Source: Paludibacteraceae bacterium (GTDB taxonomy: Bacteria > Bacteroidota > Bacteroidia > Bacteroidales > Paludibacteraceae). From it: a stretch of 49,347 nt of DNA. How positions within the stretch are numbered: the stretch's first letter is position 1; each line of letters begins with the position of its first letter. The stretch is taken from contig JAFVTU010000010.1 of assembly GCA_017503075.1 (NCBI GenBank), positions 1 to 49,347 on the forward strand, given 5' to 3'. Made by a program: the position numbers and the translations under genes. Below the pieces are notes generated by a model. That model did no database searches. It saw nothing but the letters and a program-made list of their open reading frames with translations, and was not told where the DNA came from. Below, piece after piece: positions 16,163-25,496 of the stretch.

Positions 16163-17173
16163 ATGATACGTCCAGTTCAATTTGAATCACAAAACCGCCG
16201 CGAGGCACAAGTTCTCGCTGCGCTTAACGCACATGGTATTGCTTCTATCGAAGAGGCTAATCAAATTTGCGAGCAATACGGTTTGGATCCTTACATGACT
16301 TGCGAGGAGACCCAAATGATTTGCTTTGAGAACGCTAAGTGGGCTTACGTTGTAGGTTCTGCTATCGCTATTAAGAAAGGTTGCAAGAACGCTGCTGATG
16401 CTGCTGAGGCAATCGGTATCGGTTTGCAAGCATTCTGTATCCCAGGTTCTGTGGCTGATGACCGTCTTGTAGGTATTGGTCACGGTAACTTGGCAGCACG
16501 TCTGCTCCGCGAGGAGACCGAGTGCTTTGCTTTCTTGGCAGGTCACGAGTCTTTCGCTGCTGCTGAGGGTGCTATCAAGATTGCTGAGATGGCCAACAAA
16601 GTTCGCCAAAAACCTTTGCGTATTATCCTCAACGGTCTTGGCAAAGACGCTGCTATGATCATCAGCCGTATCAACGGTTTCACCTATGTACAAACAGAGT
16701 TCGACTACGCTACTGGCGAGTTGAAGGTAGTTCGTCAAAAACCTTATAGCAACGGTCCACGCGCTAAGGTGAACTGCTATGGTGCTGACGATGTACGCGA
16801 AGGTGTGGCTATCATGTGGCACGAGAACGTAGATGTTTCTATCACAGGTAACTCTACCAACCCAACTCGTTTCCAACACCCAGTAGCTGGTACCTATAAG
16901 AAAGAGCGCGTGTTGAAAGGCAAACCATACTTCTCTGTAGCATCTGGTGGTGGTACAGGTCGTACCTTGCACCCAGATAACATGGCTGCAGGTCCTGCTT
17001 CTTACGGTATGACCGATACATTGGGTCGTATGCACTCTGATGCTCAATTCGCTGGTTCTTCTTCAGTACCTGCACACGTTGAGATGATGGGCTTCCTCGG
17101 TATTGGTAACAACCCAATGGTAGGTTGCACCGTAGCTTGCGCTGTGAACGTAGCGTTGGCATTGAGCAAGTAA
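16163..17173 (+). CDS. GGGtGRT protein
   Basis: A cytoplasmic protein of 336 aa named for its signature GGGTGRT (ASGGGTGRTLHPDN, around residue 262). Several conserved Cys residues (TCEETQMIC, NCYGADD, VGCTVAC) suggest metal or cluster binding. A purine-rich AAAGGAGC precedes the ATG, a rare Shine-Dalgarno-like site in this window, consistent with high expression. It is always seen beside the scaffold-like gene in families I know of; the function is unknown. It ends at a strong terminator. Confidence 0.85.
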   Translation: MIRPVQFESQNRREAQVLAALNAHGIASIEEANQICEQYGLDPYMTCEETQMICFENAKWAYVVGSAIAIKKGCKNAADAAEAIGIGLQAFCIPGSVADDRLVGIGHGNLAARLLREETECFAFLAGHESFAAAEGAIKIAEMANKVRQKPLRIILNGLGKDAAMIISRINGFTYVQTEFDYATGELKVVRQKPYSNGPRAKVNCYGADDVREGVAIMWHENVDVSITGNSTNPTRFQHPVAGTYKKERVLKGKPYFSVASGGGTGRTLHPDNMAAGPASYGMTDTLGRMHSDAQFAGSSSVPAHVEMMGFLGIGNNPMVGCTVACAVNVALALSK

Positions 17174-17202
17174 TCTTAAACATATAGGTTAAAAATAACG
17201 AG

Positions 17203-17240
17203 AAAAACCGTAGAGAATAAAATTTCTACGGTTTTTTTTG
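17203..17240 (+). terminator. Rho-independent terminator of the GGGtGRT operon
   Basis: AAAAACCGTAGA pairs with TCTACGGTTTTT, then more T residues. The loop is 10 nt. Confidence 0.88.
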
Positions 17241-17260
17241 TATATATGCATTATTTTTTG

Positions 17261-17268
17261 TACCTTTG
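17261..17268 (+). promoter_or_regulatory. Bacteroidota -7 box for the lipid kinase-dut-envC gene block
   Basis: TACCTTTG followed by GCGCG, about 40 nt before ATG 17308. No other clear promoter is seen for several kb downstream. Confidence 0.65.
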
Positions 17269-17307
17269 CGCGTTAATTTTTAATAGAACAGACATTAGAG
17301 AAAAAGA

Positions 17308-18189
17308 ATGAAGAATATTGCTTTTATAGTTAATCCAATTTCGGGGACTAAGGCAAAGAATCGTGTCACAAAATTAATTCGCGACTTGCTTGATCCTCAG
17401 TTATTCTCTCCTACCGTAGTTGTAACAGAATATGCTGGGCATGCTACACAGTTGGCACAACAGTTTGCACTAGAGGGTTACTATGCCGTAATAGCAGTAG
17501 GTGGAGATGGTACGGTAAATGAAGTTGCCAATGGCTTGGTTGGGACCAATACCGCACTAGGTATTGTTCCTAATGGTAGTGGCAATGGTTTTGCGCGTCA
17601 TCTTGATATTTCCACTCGGATGAATCGTGCCATTGAAATGCTAAATAGCAGCGAAGTTATCAGTGTTGATTACGGAATGGTAAATGACAAGAAGTTTTTT
17701 TCCACCTGCGGTGTAGGGTTTGATGCCCTCGTAGCTGTTCAGTTCAACGAGGGAAAAAGCAGAGGATTAAAAACATATGTACAAAATACTTTGCAAAGCC
17801 TATTCAATTACAAACCTAAGACCTATCACATTTTAGGCGAAGATATTGACGTTACCACAGAAGCTTTCTTAATTACTTTTGCTAATGCAGGCCAATGGGG
17901 ATATGACGCCTATATCGCACCCAAAGCCAGTGTACAAGATGGCTTAATGGATATCGCCATTGTGAATAAATTCCCTCTGAGTGCAGCTCCTAAATTAGCA
18001 CTTAATTTGTTCACGCACAACATTGATGAGAACTTTTACATGAATACAGTTCGTTCCAAAGCGATTACCCTCGTTCGTGAAAACGCAGGTGCCATTCATA
18101 TTGATGGCGATCCATTTGAGATGCCTACAGAATTAAACATAAAGATTGTAGAAGATGGTTTAAAAGTGTTGGTCAAGAAACGATTTTAA
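17308..18189 (+). CDS. Diacylglycerol kinase-family lipid kinase (YegS/DgkB-like)
   Basis: A kinase of 293 aa that phosphorylates diacylglycerol or a related lipid with ATP at the inner face of the membrane. The nucleotide site GGDGTVNEV lies at 65-73, PNGSGNGFAR at 88-97, and the C-terminal domain has a DGD metal-binding loop (HIDGDPFEMP). Length is normal for the family. It is the first gene of a long plus-strand block and is 12 bp from dut. Confidence 0.9.
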   Translation: MKNIAFIVNPISGTKAKNRVTKLIRDLLDPQLFSPTVVVTEYAGHATQLAQQFALEGYYAVIAVGGDGTVNEVANGLVGTNTALGIVPNGSGNGFARHLDISTRMNRAIEMLNSSEVISVDYGMVNDKKFFSTCGVGFDALVAVQFNEGKSRGLKTYVQNTLQSLFNYKPKTYHILGEDIDVTTEAFLITFANAGQWGYDAYIAPKASVQDGLMDIAIVNKFPLSAAPKLALNLFTHNIDENFYMNTVRSKAITLVRENAGAIHIDGDPFEMPTELNIKIVEDGLKVLVKKRF

Positions 18190-18201
18190 AAACATACGAT
18201 T

Positions 18202-18636
18202 ATGACAATCAAAATTATAAACAAAAGCAATAACCCTCTGCCACGCTATGAGAGTGAACAAGCAGCTGGCATGGACATTAGATGCCATTTGGCAGCCCCC
18301 GTAACCTTGCAACCTCTAGAACGAAAGCTTCTACCTACAGGTTTGTTTATCGAATTACCCGTAGGATACGAAGCACAAATACGACCACGCAGCGGATTAG
18401 CGCTCAAGCGCGGATTAACCGTACTAAACACCCCTGGTACAATTGATGCAGATTATCGCGGCGAAATTGGTGTAATACTAATCAATCTCAGCAACGAGCC
18501 CCAAACCATCGAATCTGGAGAACGTATCTGCCAGATGGTCATTGCCAAACACGAACAACCAACACTAGAAGAAGTGACAGTATTAGGAGAAACCGAACGC
18601 GGCACCGGAGGTTTCGGACATAGCGGCGTGAAATAA
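18202..18636 (+). CDS. dut: dUTP diphosphatase
   Basis: An enzyme of 144 aa that hydrolyses dUTP to dUMP and keeps uracil out of DNA; active as a trimer. All five motifs are present: AGMDIRC (22-28), RPRSGLALK (61-69), [13 protein letters not shown] (79-91), ERICQMVI (107-114) and [10 protein letters not shown] (133-142). Length is typical. The next gene starts 9 bp downstream, so it is in an operon. Confidence 0.97.
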   Translation: MTIKIINKSNNPLPRYESEQAAGMDIRCHLAAPVTLQPLERKLLPTGLFIELPVGYEAQIRPRSGLALKRGLTVLNTPGTIDADYRGEIGVILINLSNEPQTIESGERICQMVIAKHEQPTLEEVTVLGETERGTGGFGHSGVK

Positions 18637-18645
18637 ATTAGCAGA

Positions 18646-19650
18646 ATGCAGATTATACAGAAAATAATACTCTGTTGGGGACTGCTGTTATGTGCTATAA
18701 CAGCAGTGGGAAAACACCACAACATGCACACAAAGCTTGATACTCTCACTGCGGAGGAGCAACAACAATTTCTGTATTATTTCTATGAAGCACAACGATT
18801 AATAGAAAAAGAAGATATAGATCATGCTTGGGAACTGGTGCAATTCTGCTACGAACTAAATCCCAATGATGCAACTATCAACCACCAAATGAGCGTGTTC
18901 TATGAGCACTTTGACAATCCCACCAAAACTCAGTTCCATTCACAGCGAGCATTTGAATTGTCACCCAATGAATATTGGTACAACTACAACCTACACCTCT
19001 TGCAAAGCGAAAGTCATAAATTGGAAAAAATAGCTATCAACAACCTTAAGCAACTTACTGATAACAATCCGAAGGATGAGGATATGCATGTTTTTCTACA
19101 AAAGGCATATATCCATGTAGGCAACTATGAGCAGGCATTATCGCTACAAGACCAGATTGACTCAATTGTGGGTTACAACTCCATGAGCGCGATGCAAAGA
19201 TATCGATTAAATGTAGTAATGGGAGACACCAAACAAGCAATATATGAAGTAGAGCGTTATTTAGAAGAAGAACCCACTGATGTCCAGTTCCAAGTATTTC
19301 GTTTGCAGTTGTACGAAGAAACCAACCAACCATCAGATAAGATGATCGAAGCATATTCGGCTCTCTTGCCCTATCAACCTCGCAACTGGTTAATATTAAA
19401 CAATTTAGCATGGCATCTTTGTATATCTGGCGGAGATTTGCAATGGGCAGAACAGTTGTCTCGCGCAACCATTTTGGCAGAACCGAGCAATTCAACATAT
19501 CTAGATACTTACGCGTGGATTATGTATAATCTAGGTGATTACTCTAGCGCATTTTTCTACATTCAACGCGCCATGGAAAATGCAACAACCGATACACACA
19601 CAGAAGTGACTAAGCACTACAAGGCAATCATTAAGAAACTACAATTATGA
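18646..19650 (+). CDS. Exported tetratricopeptide repeat protein
   Basis: A protein of 334 aa with an N-terminal signal peptide and helical repeats of TPR type throughout (for example AWELVQFCYELNPNDATINH and QWAEQLSRATILAEPSN). It is probably a periplasmic or envelope scaffold; TPR proteins in this position (dut-TPR-DUF4292-envC) are common in Bacteroidota, and their exact role is not known. Its stop codon overlaps the next ATG in an ATGA arrangement, so translation is coupled. Confidence 0.8.
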   Translation: MQIIQKIILCWGLLLCAITAVGKHHNMHTKLDTLTAEEQQQFLYYFYEAQRLIEKEDIDHAWELVQFCYELNPNDATINHQMSVFYEHFDNPTKTQFHSQRAFELSPNEYWYNYNLHLLQSESHKLEKIAINNLKQLTDNNPKDEDMHVFLQKAYIHVGNYEQALSLQDQIDSIVGYNSMSAMQRYRLNVVMGDTKQAIYEVERYLEEEPTDVQFQVFRLQLYEETNQPSDKMIEAYSALLPYQPRNWLILNNLAWHLCISGGDLQWAEQLSRATILAEPSNSTYLDTYAWIMYNLGDYSSAFFYIQRAMENATTDTHTEVTKHYKAIIKKLQL

Positions 19651-20183
19651 GACAATTCATACCAATCATATTATTGCTCGGTTTACTACTCTCCTCTTGT
19701 CGTACTCAACATGCTGTGGAGCCACATAACTATCAGACAATGAGCCAAAGGGGAAGTGTAACTTTAAAGTTGAACCATCTGGAATACACGCTATTCTGTA
19801 CAACACAATTGTGGCGCAATGAACTAGTGGTACTATCGTTGCAACCTACTTTAGGATTAGAAATGCTGCGAGTAGAAGCAACTAAAGATAGTGTATTGAT
19901 TGTGGATAAGATAAATTATCAATACACTACCCTAGCATATAATTGGGCTGAACGACAAATACATCCTAGTCCATCATTCAAATTGATACAAGATTTCGTT
20001 ACTGCACCGATATCGGGAAAGAAGAAAAAACAACAAGACAAACTTCTCCTTCAAATGGGTGCTTCTGAGATTGCTATTCAATGCGTATTCTCACAACGAA
20101 TGTACGATAAATTGGGGACTCCAAGACAAATAAACTTACAGAAATACAAACGCGTTTCACTGCACGAAATATTACCTTTATGA
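19647..20183 (+). CDS. DUF4292 lipoprotein
   Basis: A lipoprotein of 178 aa with lipobox SSC (LLLGLLLSSC, Cys 18). The body is beta-rich and resembles the LolB/LolA-like DUF4292 family found beside TPR and EnvC-like genes. I infer a role in outer-membrane lipoprotein or cell-wall handling from context only. It overlaps both neighbours by four bases, so the three are translated together. Confidence 0.7.
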   Translation: MRQFIPIILLLGLLLSSCRTQHAVEPHNYQTMSQRGSVTLKLNHLEYTLFCTTQLWRNELVVLSLQPTLGLEMLRVEATKDSVLIVDKINYQYTTLAYNWAERQIHPSPSFKLIQDFVTAPISGKKKKQQDKLLLQMGASEIAIQCVFSQRMYDKLGTPRQINLQKYKRVSLHEILPL

Positions 20184-21346
20184 GAAAATCAGTAATCTTA
20201 TATCTCGCATTATTGCTAACAGTATCGTTATGCGCACAAAGTGTGAAAGAGCTACAAAAGCAGCAGCGTGAATTGCAACAACAATTAGAGCAAACCAGCC
20301 ACATGCTTAAGCAGACCAAACAGAGCGAAACTGCCACTGTTAACAAGCTCAATCTCCTAAACAATGATATCAAAACAAGGAAAAAACTGATTAAGAATAT
20401 CCAATCTGAAATAACAGGGTTAAATACGGAAATGGGGCAACTGAGGGACAAACGAACTGAGTTGCAAAAGCAATTAGAGGAATGTAAAGCTGATTATGCG
20501 CAAATGATTAGAGAAACTCATTACGCTGATATGAAACAGTCTCCACTCCTCTTTCTACTCTCATCCGAAACTTTCCAACAACTTTCTAGACGCATACGAT
20601 ACTTGCAACAATTTGCCGCATATCGCAAAGAACAAGTTAAGCAGATAGAGAGCATACAAGCAGAAATCGACCAGCAAAACAAACTATTAGAGCAACGCAA
20701 AGACGACCGTTCGGCAGCACTCAAAAACCAAAAACGCGAACAAGACAAATTAGCCAGTGATGAGCGTAAACACCAAAGCATGCTCAAAACACTCAAAAAG
20801 CAAGAAAAAGATTTGTTGGCTAAGCAGAAAGAACAGCAAAAAAAAGCCAATGAGCTCAACAAGCAAATAGAAGAATTAATCTCTAAGCAAGTACGCACAA
20901 CTACCACACTGACCAAAGAGCAACAACTTATTGCTGGTGGATTTGAAGCCAATCAAGGGCGTCTGCCTTGGCCTGTAGAAAAGGGATACATCAGTGGTCA
21001 CTTTGGCAAACACAAGCACCCTGTGCATGAGCATGTCACTGTGGACAACAAAGGCATATATCTGCAAACTGTCAACGGAGCTAACGCACGCGCAGTGTAT
21101 GAAGGAGAGGTTACTTGGTGTTCACAAATGAATGGTAATTATGCCGTCATTATTCAACATGGTAACTACAGAACTGTATATTCACCACTCAAATCTATCA
21201 CTGTAAAACAAGGAGACAAAGTCACTGCCAAACAAACTATTGGTATCATCTATACAGATAGCAGCGAAGACAATAAAACAGAATTATATTTCCAACTTTA
21301 CAAAGACCGATCTATTCTCAACCCTAGCCTATGGCTAGCGCAATAA
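20180..21346 (+). CDS. EnvC-like murein hydrolase activator (degenerate LytM/M23)
   Basis: An exported protein of 388 aa. After the signal peptide, a coiled coil spans residues 17-250 and a LytM domain about 265-388 (PVEKGYISGHFGKHKHP... and IQHGNYRTVYSPL). The metal ligands of active M23 peptidases are incomplete: the H-x-H near the end is replaced by ELYFQL, as in E. coli EnvC. It therefore probably activates an amidase during cell separation and does not cut peptidoglycan itself. The downstream FKBP gene starts 26 bp later. Confidence 0.88.
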   Translation: MRKSVILYLALLLTVSLCAQSVKELQKQQRELQQQLEQTSHMLKQTKQSETATVNKLNLLNNDIKTRKKLIKNIQSEITGLNTEMGQLRDKRTELQKQLEECKADYAQMIRETHYADMKQSPLLFLLSSETFQQLSRRIRYLQQFAAYRKEQVKQIESIQAEIDQQNKLLEQRKDDRSAALKNQKREQDKLASDERKHQSMLKTLKKQEKDLLAKQKEQQKKANELNKQIEELISKQVRTTTTLTKEQQLIAGGFEANQGRLPWPVEKGYISGHFGKHKHPVHEHVTVDNKGIYLQTVNGANARAVYEGEVTWCSQMNGNYAVIIQHGNYRTVYSPLKSITVKQGDKVTAKQTIGIIYTDSSEDNKTELYFQLYKDRSILNPSLWLAQ

Positions 21347-21372
21347 AACAACAAATAATAAAAACTACGTAT

Positions 21373-21843
21373 ATGAAGACAACTAAGATATTGAGTTTGA
21401 TACTAGTAGTCCTACTAGTCAGCGGATGCAAACAAAATGATTGGCTAGATTGGAAGACACAAAACGAAATGTGGTTCCAGCAAAATGCACAGCGAGAAGG
21501 AGTACAAACCACCCCCACTGGACTACAATATAAGTGCATCTTTGCTGGTCACGAGAGCTCGGCCCGACCAGATGACGCCAAAATGGTTACTATCAAGTAT
21601 AGTGGCAAACTAATCAATGGATACGAGTTTGATGCCAACGATAATTATACAGGGTATGTTAACCATTTTGTAGATGGTTTCGCAGAAGGGCTAAAGAAAA
21701 TGCAGGAATTTGGTATTTACGAATTGTACATCCCCTACGATTTGGGCTACGGCAAGGTTGGAACCGGTACAGAAGGCACCAGCAGTCATATCCCGCCCTA
21801 CTCTACACTCATATTCTATGTAGAATTGAAAGATGTGTTATAA
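21373..21843 (+). CDS. FKBP-type peptidyl-prolyl isomerase lipoprotein
   Basis: A lipoprotein of 156 aa. ATG 21373 is chosen over ATG 21331 because it directly precedes a lipobox signal peptide (VSGC, Cys 19); the upstream start lies inside envC. The FKBP core shows VTIKYSGKLINGYEFDA, FVDGFAEGLKKM, ELYIPYDLGYG and IPPYSTLIFYVEL. It should catalyse proline isomerisation in folding of exported proteins. The next gene begins immediately after its stop. Confidence 0.88.
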   Translation: MKTTKILSLILVVLLVSGCKQNDWLDWKTQNEMWFQQNAQREGVQTTPTGLQYKCIFAGHESSARPDDAKMVTIKYSGKLINGYEFDANDNYTGYVNHFVDGFAEGLKKMQEFGIYELYIPYDLGYGKVGTGTEGTSSHIPPYSTLIFYVELKDVL

Positions 21844-22299
21844 ATGAGACATTGGCTAGCCATATTGATACTATGCTGCATGCTGACTGGATGTGAGGAT
21901 GTCAATCGCCGTTCTCCTGTGCCATATGTACCAGTTAACTACACACTACATATCACCCGAGAATATCCCCACTTCATGGTGGATCATGGGTTTCAGACAA
22001 TGGCAATTACCCAAAAGAAATTTGAGCGTGAATATATTGGATACGCTGGGCTACTGATTTGGATAGGTATGGATAATCAGTACCATGCCGCCGATTTATG
22101 CTGCCCCAACTGTCTCAAGAAAAACCAACCTGTACAAGTAGATGGATTGTATGCTATATGTCCCACCTGCAACGAACATTTCGACCTAAGTTCTGGCTAT
22201 CCATTTCCCACCAAAGGAATCACTAAATTCCCGCTGCGCGTCTATCAAGCAGTCCCTAAACAACTATCGGGTCTGAAAATACTACACATTCTCAACTAA
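21844..22299 (+). CDS. Lipoprotein with Rieske-like/zinc-ribbon Cys pairs
   Basis: A lipoprotein of 151 aa with lipobox TGC (LILCCMLTGC). The C-terminal half has LCCPNC and CPTCNEHF separated by about 20 residues, followed by a SSGYP...PLRVYQ stretch. The layout recalls Rieske [2Fe-2S] domains, but the first C-x-H box is replaced by CxxC and the second is CxxC-xx-H, so it may bind zinc or a different cluster. It has no gap to the FKBP gene and is 13 bp from the helicase-nuclease gene. Confidence 0.6.
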   Translation: MRHWLAILILCCMLTGCEDVNRRSPVPYVPVNYTLHITREYPHFMVDHGFQTMAITQKKFEREYIGYAGLLIWIGMDNQYHAADLCCPNCLKKNQPVQVDGLYAICPTCNEHFDLSSGYPFPTKGITKFPLRVYQAVPKQLSGLKILHILN

Positions 22300-22312
22300 T
22301 ACCTACCTTACT

Positions 22313-25300
22313 ATGTTATCCATCTATAAAGCATCAGCAGGCAGCGGTAAAACTTACACACTCGCTCGCGAATATATCCGACTATTGCTTAGAGGTACCC
22401 AATTCGCAAAACACAAGCACCTACCACATAGCCACATCTTAGCAGTCACCTTTACCAAGAAATCTACTGCCGAAATGAAAGAGCGTATCTTGCACGAATT
22501 GTATATCCTTGCAAACACTCCAGAGAAATCAGAATACATTTCAGACTTTACCCAAGACTTAACTTTAGCAATGAGTGTTGAGCAAATACAACAGAGTGCC
22601 CAAATTTTGCTCATCGGTATTCTGCAAGATTACACACGCTTCTCTGTTTCTACTATAGATGGATTTTTTCAACAAGTCATTCGTAGTTTCGCCAAAGAAT
22701 TAGGTCTGTCTGCCACCTACGATATCTCTATGGACAGCGAAGAGATCGTACAGCAAGCGGTAGATGATCTCTTCAAGAGTCTTCATTCTGAACAACAAGA
22801 CAAAGGTGATCTTAAAATGTGGCTCACCGATTTTGCTCAAAAGAATATTGATAATAACAAACAGTGGAATCCGAGCACACTCATCAAAAAATTCTCTACT
22901 GAATTACTACAGGAGCATCTTATGCGTCGCATGCATGCACTCCAAGATGTCTTCGCTGATAAGGAACTCATACGCAATTATATCCAGCAATTGCAACAAA
23001 TATGTATCCAAGTTGAGCAACAGGTGAGCAATTTGCTACAACAAGCAACGCACATTTTTGATACAGAAATAGGATGGAACTCCAACCTAACTAACGCTTT
23101 CAAAAAACCGCCAACAGATTGGTTAGAAGGAAAAATCGGTACCACATTCAATAAGGTAATTGAGAACCCTACCGCAGCATATGTAAAATCCATCCCAAAA
23201 GCACAGCAACAGCATCTTGCCACAATCTACGACCAGCAACTGCAACCTATATTCTTGCAACTACACGATATTTGTACTGGAGCAGGAGCATGCGACTACT
23301 TTACTGCAAAAGCTATATTGCCTCATTTATATACTACCGGAATCTTGCAAGATGTGGACAAACAAATTCAAGAAACGGACATATCATTAGGGCGTTTCCC
23401 GATTTCGAAAACCAACGAATTTGTTAATCAAGTCATTGACGGACAAGATGCTCCATTCATTTACGAGAGAATTGGACAGTACTACCATCATTATATGATT
23501 GATGAGTTTCAAGATACTAGCTCGTTGCAATGGGAAAACTTTTCACCGCTCATACATGAGAGTGAAGATAGCAATCGAGACAATCTCATTGTGGGCGATG
23601 TGAAACAAAGTATTTATCGCTTTCGCAACTCGGATTGGCATCTACTCAATACTGTTCCATCACAATTTCACAATACTGTCATCCCAAAGATGGGGGACAA
23701 CTGGCGCACAGCTCCTATAGTCATCCAAGAAAACGAAAAACTACTACAACGCTATAGCACATGGGTGGCTGATCAAATAGACCTGCAAACCAATCAGCCC
23801 GTAATTAGTCAGGACATTCGTAATATGTATAGCTGGGATGCTATGCACCAAGAGGCGCAAAAATCCTATAAGGGCTATTTCCATATGCAATTCTTTGAGG
23901 GCAAAGAGGCACAAGCAGATGCGCTAGAGGCACTTGACCAACTACTGCAATCACTCCAAGCAGAAGGGATTGATCTCAAGCGAGTCACTCTACTCACACG
24001 ATTTGCATACGAAGCCGCTGAATTGGCTCAGTTTCTAGTGCAACGTAATTACTCCGTACAATCGGCAGCCGGACTACGTGTTGACGCCCACAAGGCAGTC
24101 AAAGTGATCATCAACCTACTCAAAGATGATTGGCAGATGGAATCGTCAATCACATACAACGCCATACAACAATTCTATGGAGAATTAACACAGGAACAGA
24201 CTAACAAGCTTTCACACGCTGAATATTTGCCAATCTATGAGCGCATACAAATCATTATTGATACATTGCAATTGTCAGCATTAGAAGGTGCCATACCATA
24301 TCTAACTGCTTTTCAAGACATTGTGTATCAATTCACGAAAAATCGTGTAGCAGATACTACTGCCTTCCTTACTTTCTGGGAACGCAAGTCTAGCAAGTTT
24401 ACCATTCCTGCTGCTAAGACCACCAACACAATTCAAATTATGACCATACATAGCAGCAAGGGATTAGAGTTCGACATCGTCATCCTGCCCAAACTATCAT
24501 GGCCTATCATGTCATTTCACAAAGATGACATAATTTGGTGCGAACCCAAGACTGCGCCTTTCAATACGCTACCACTTGTGGCTGTACATCCAGATGAACG
24601 ACTTATGATGTCGCATCTAAAAGATGATTTTATACAAGAGAAAGTCGCCCAATACACCGACTATCTCAACCTCACATATGTAGCCCTTACTCGGCCGCGA
24701 TACAGGTTGTATGCTTTTGGAGAAAAGTATTCCGTCAGTAGAAAAGGGGAAGTTTCTATCAAAAACATCGGTCATCTCTTTTCTTATCTATACGACACTA
24801 GAGGCGAACTTGATGAGCAACTTACCTATGCTAAATTAGATAACGACGCCATTAAATTAGCCCCATTACCTCCTTTAAAAGAAGAGAAAAAGGAAGGAGA
24901 AAATAAAGGTCAAACAATCAAAGAGACACGTATAGCCACATACATATCCAATGCGATTGATGATCGCCTTATACTGCGTAGCCGAGCTGAAGACGATTTT
25001 GCACCAGAAACGCCACTATCCATCATTGATTTGGGTATCAAAATGCACCTATGGATGTCATATATCAACACATGGAACGATGCTGAACCTGCGCTCTACA
25101 AACTCATTCGAGAGGGACAAGTCACTCAGCAGCAAGCCATTGAAATGCGCCAACAGTTCGCATCGCTTCAATCACTCATTCAACGCGAAAACCACGATGA
25201 TTGGTTCTGCAATCAATATCGCATACTCGCCGAACAAGATATTATCGCCCCTTCGGGCAATATGCAACGCCCTGACCGTGTGATGATTAGCGGAAAACAT

Positions 25301-25456
25301 GCCATTGTCATCGACTATAAGTTCGGGCACGAACAACGTTTATCCCACCTCGAACAGGTGCGCGACTACATGTCATTACTCCGCCAAATGGGCTACACCA
25401 CCGAGGGACATATCATCTATGTCGCACTGCAAACTATTCATTCTATTTCACGCTGA
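22313..25456 (+). CDS. UvrD/RecB-type helicase-nuclease (AddA/RecB-like)
   Basis: A protein of 1047 aa for double-strand-break end processing. It has Walker A (ASAGSGKT, 7-14), Walker B (MIDEFQDTS, about 395), helicase motif V/VI region (TIHSSKGLEFDIVIL, about 711; VALTRPRYRLYAFG), and a C-terminal RecB-family nuclease with RPDRVMI (about 986) and IDYKFG (about 1000). An acidic, Lys-rich segment LPPLKEEKKEGENKGQ at about 852-867 falls between the helicase and nuclease domains and is low-complexity. No AddB-like partner is visible next to it, although other Bacteroidota carry one. Confidence 0.88.
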   Translation: MLSIYKASAGSGKTYTLAREYIRLLLRGTQFAKHKHLPHSHILAVTFTKKSTAEMKERILHELYILANTPEKSEYISDFTQDLTLAMSVEQIQQSAQILLIGILQDYTRFSVSTIDGFFQQVIRSFAKELGLSATYDISMDSEEIVQQAVDDLFKSLHSEQQDKGDLKMWLTDFAQKNIDNNKQWNPSTLIKKFSTELLQEHLMRRMHALQDVFADKELIRNYIQQLQQICIQVEQQVSNLLQQATHIFDTEIGWNSNLTNAFKKPPTDWLEGKIGTTFNKVIENPTAAYVKSIPKAQQQHLATIYDQQLQPIFLQLHDICTGAGACDYFTAKAILPHLYTTGILQDVDKQIQETDISLGRFPISKTNEFVNQVIDGQDAPFIYERIGQYYHHYMIDEFQDTSSLQWENFSPLIHESEDSNRDNLIVGDVKQSIYRFRNSDWHLLNTVPSQFHNTVIPKMGDNWRTAPIVIQENEKLLQRYSTWVADQIDLQTNQPVISQDIRNMYSWDAMHQEAQKSYKGYFHMQFFEGKEAQADALEALDQLLQSLQAEGIDLKRVTLLTRFAYEAAELAQFLVQRNYSVQSAAGLRVDAHKAVKVIINLLKDDWQMESSITYNAIQQFYGELTQEQTNKLSHAEYLPIYERIQIIIDTLQLSALEGAIPYLTAFQDIVYQFTKNRVADTTAFLTFWERKSSKFTIPAAKTTNTIQIMTIHSSKGLEFDIVILPKLSWPIMSFHKDDIIWCEPKTAPFNTLPLVAVHPDERLMMSHLKDDFIQEKVAQYTDYLNLTYVALTRPRYRLYAFGEKYSVSRKGEVSIKNIGHLFSYLYDTRGELDEQLTYAKLDNDAIKLAPLPPLKEEKKEGENKGQTIKETRIATYISNAIDDRLILRSRAEDDFAPETPLSIIDLGIKMHLWMSYINTWNDAEPALYKLIREGQVTQQQAIEMRQQFASLQSLIQRENHDDWFCNQYRILAEQDIIAPSGNMQRPDRVMISGKHAIVIDYKFGHEQRLSHLEQVRDYMSLLRQMGYTTEGHIIYVALQTIHSISR

Positions 25457-25496
25457 GACTTCAACAATGAAACCCTGAAACTTTGAAACATTCCAT

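Noticed and set aside
15437-17047. Long antisense frames (233 and 286 aa) opposite the GGGtGRT operon
   Set aside because: Strong codon bias on the coding strand leaves the complement free of stops. No homology or promoter supports them.
21331-21372. Upstream start for the FKBP lipoprotein
   Set aside because: It lies inside envC and would put 14 residues before the lipobox signal peptide.
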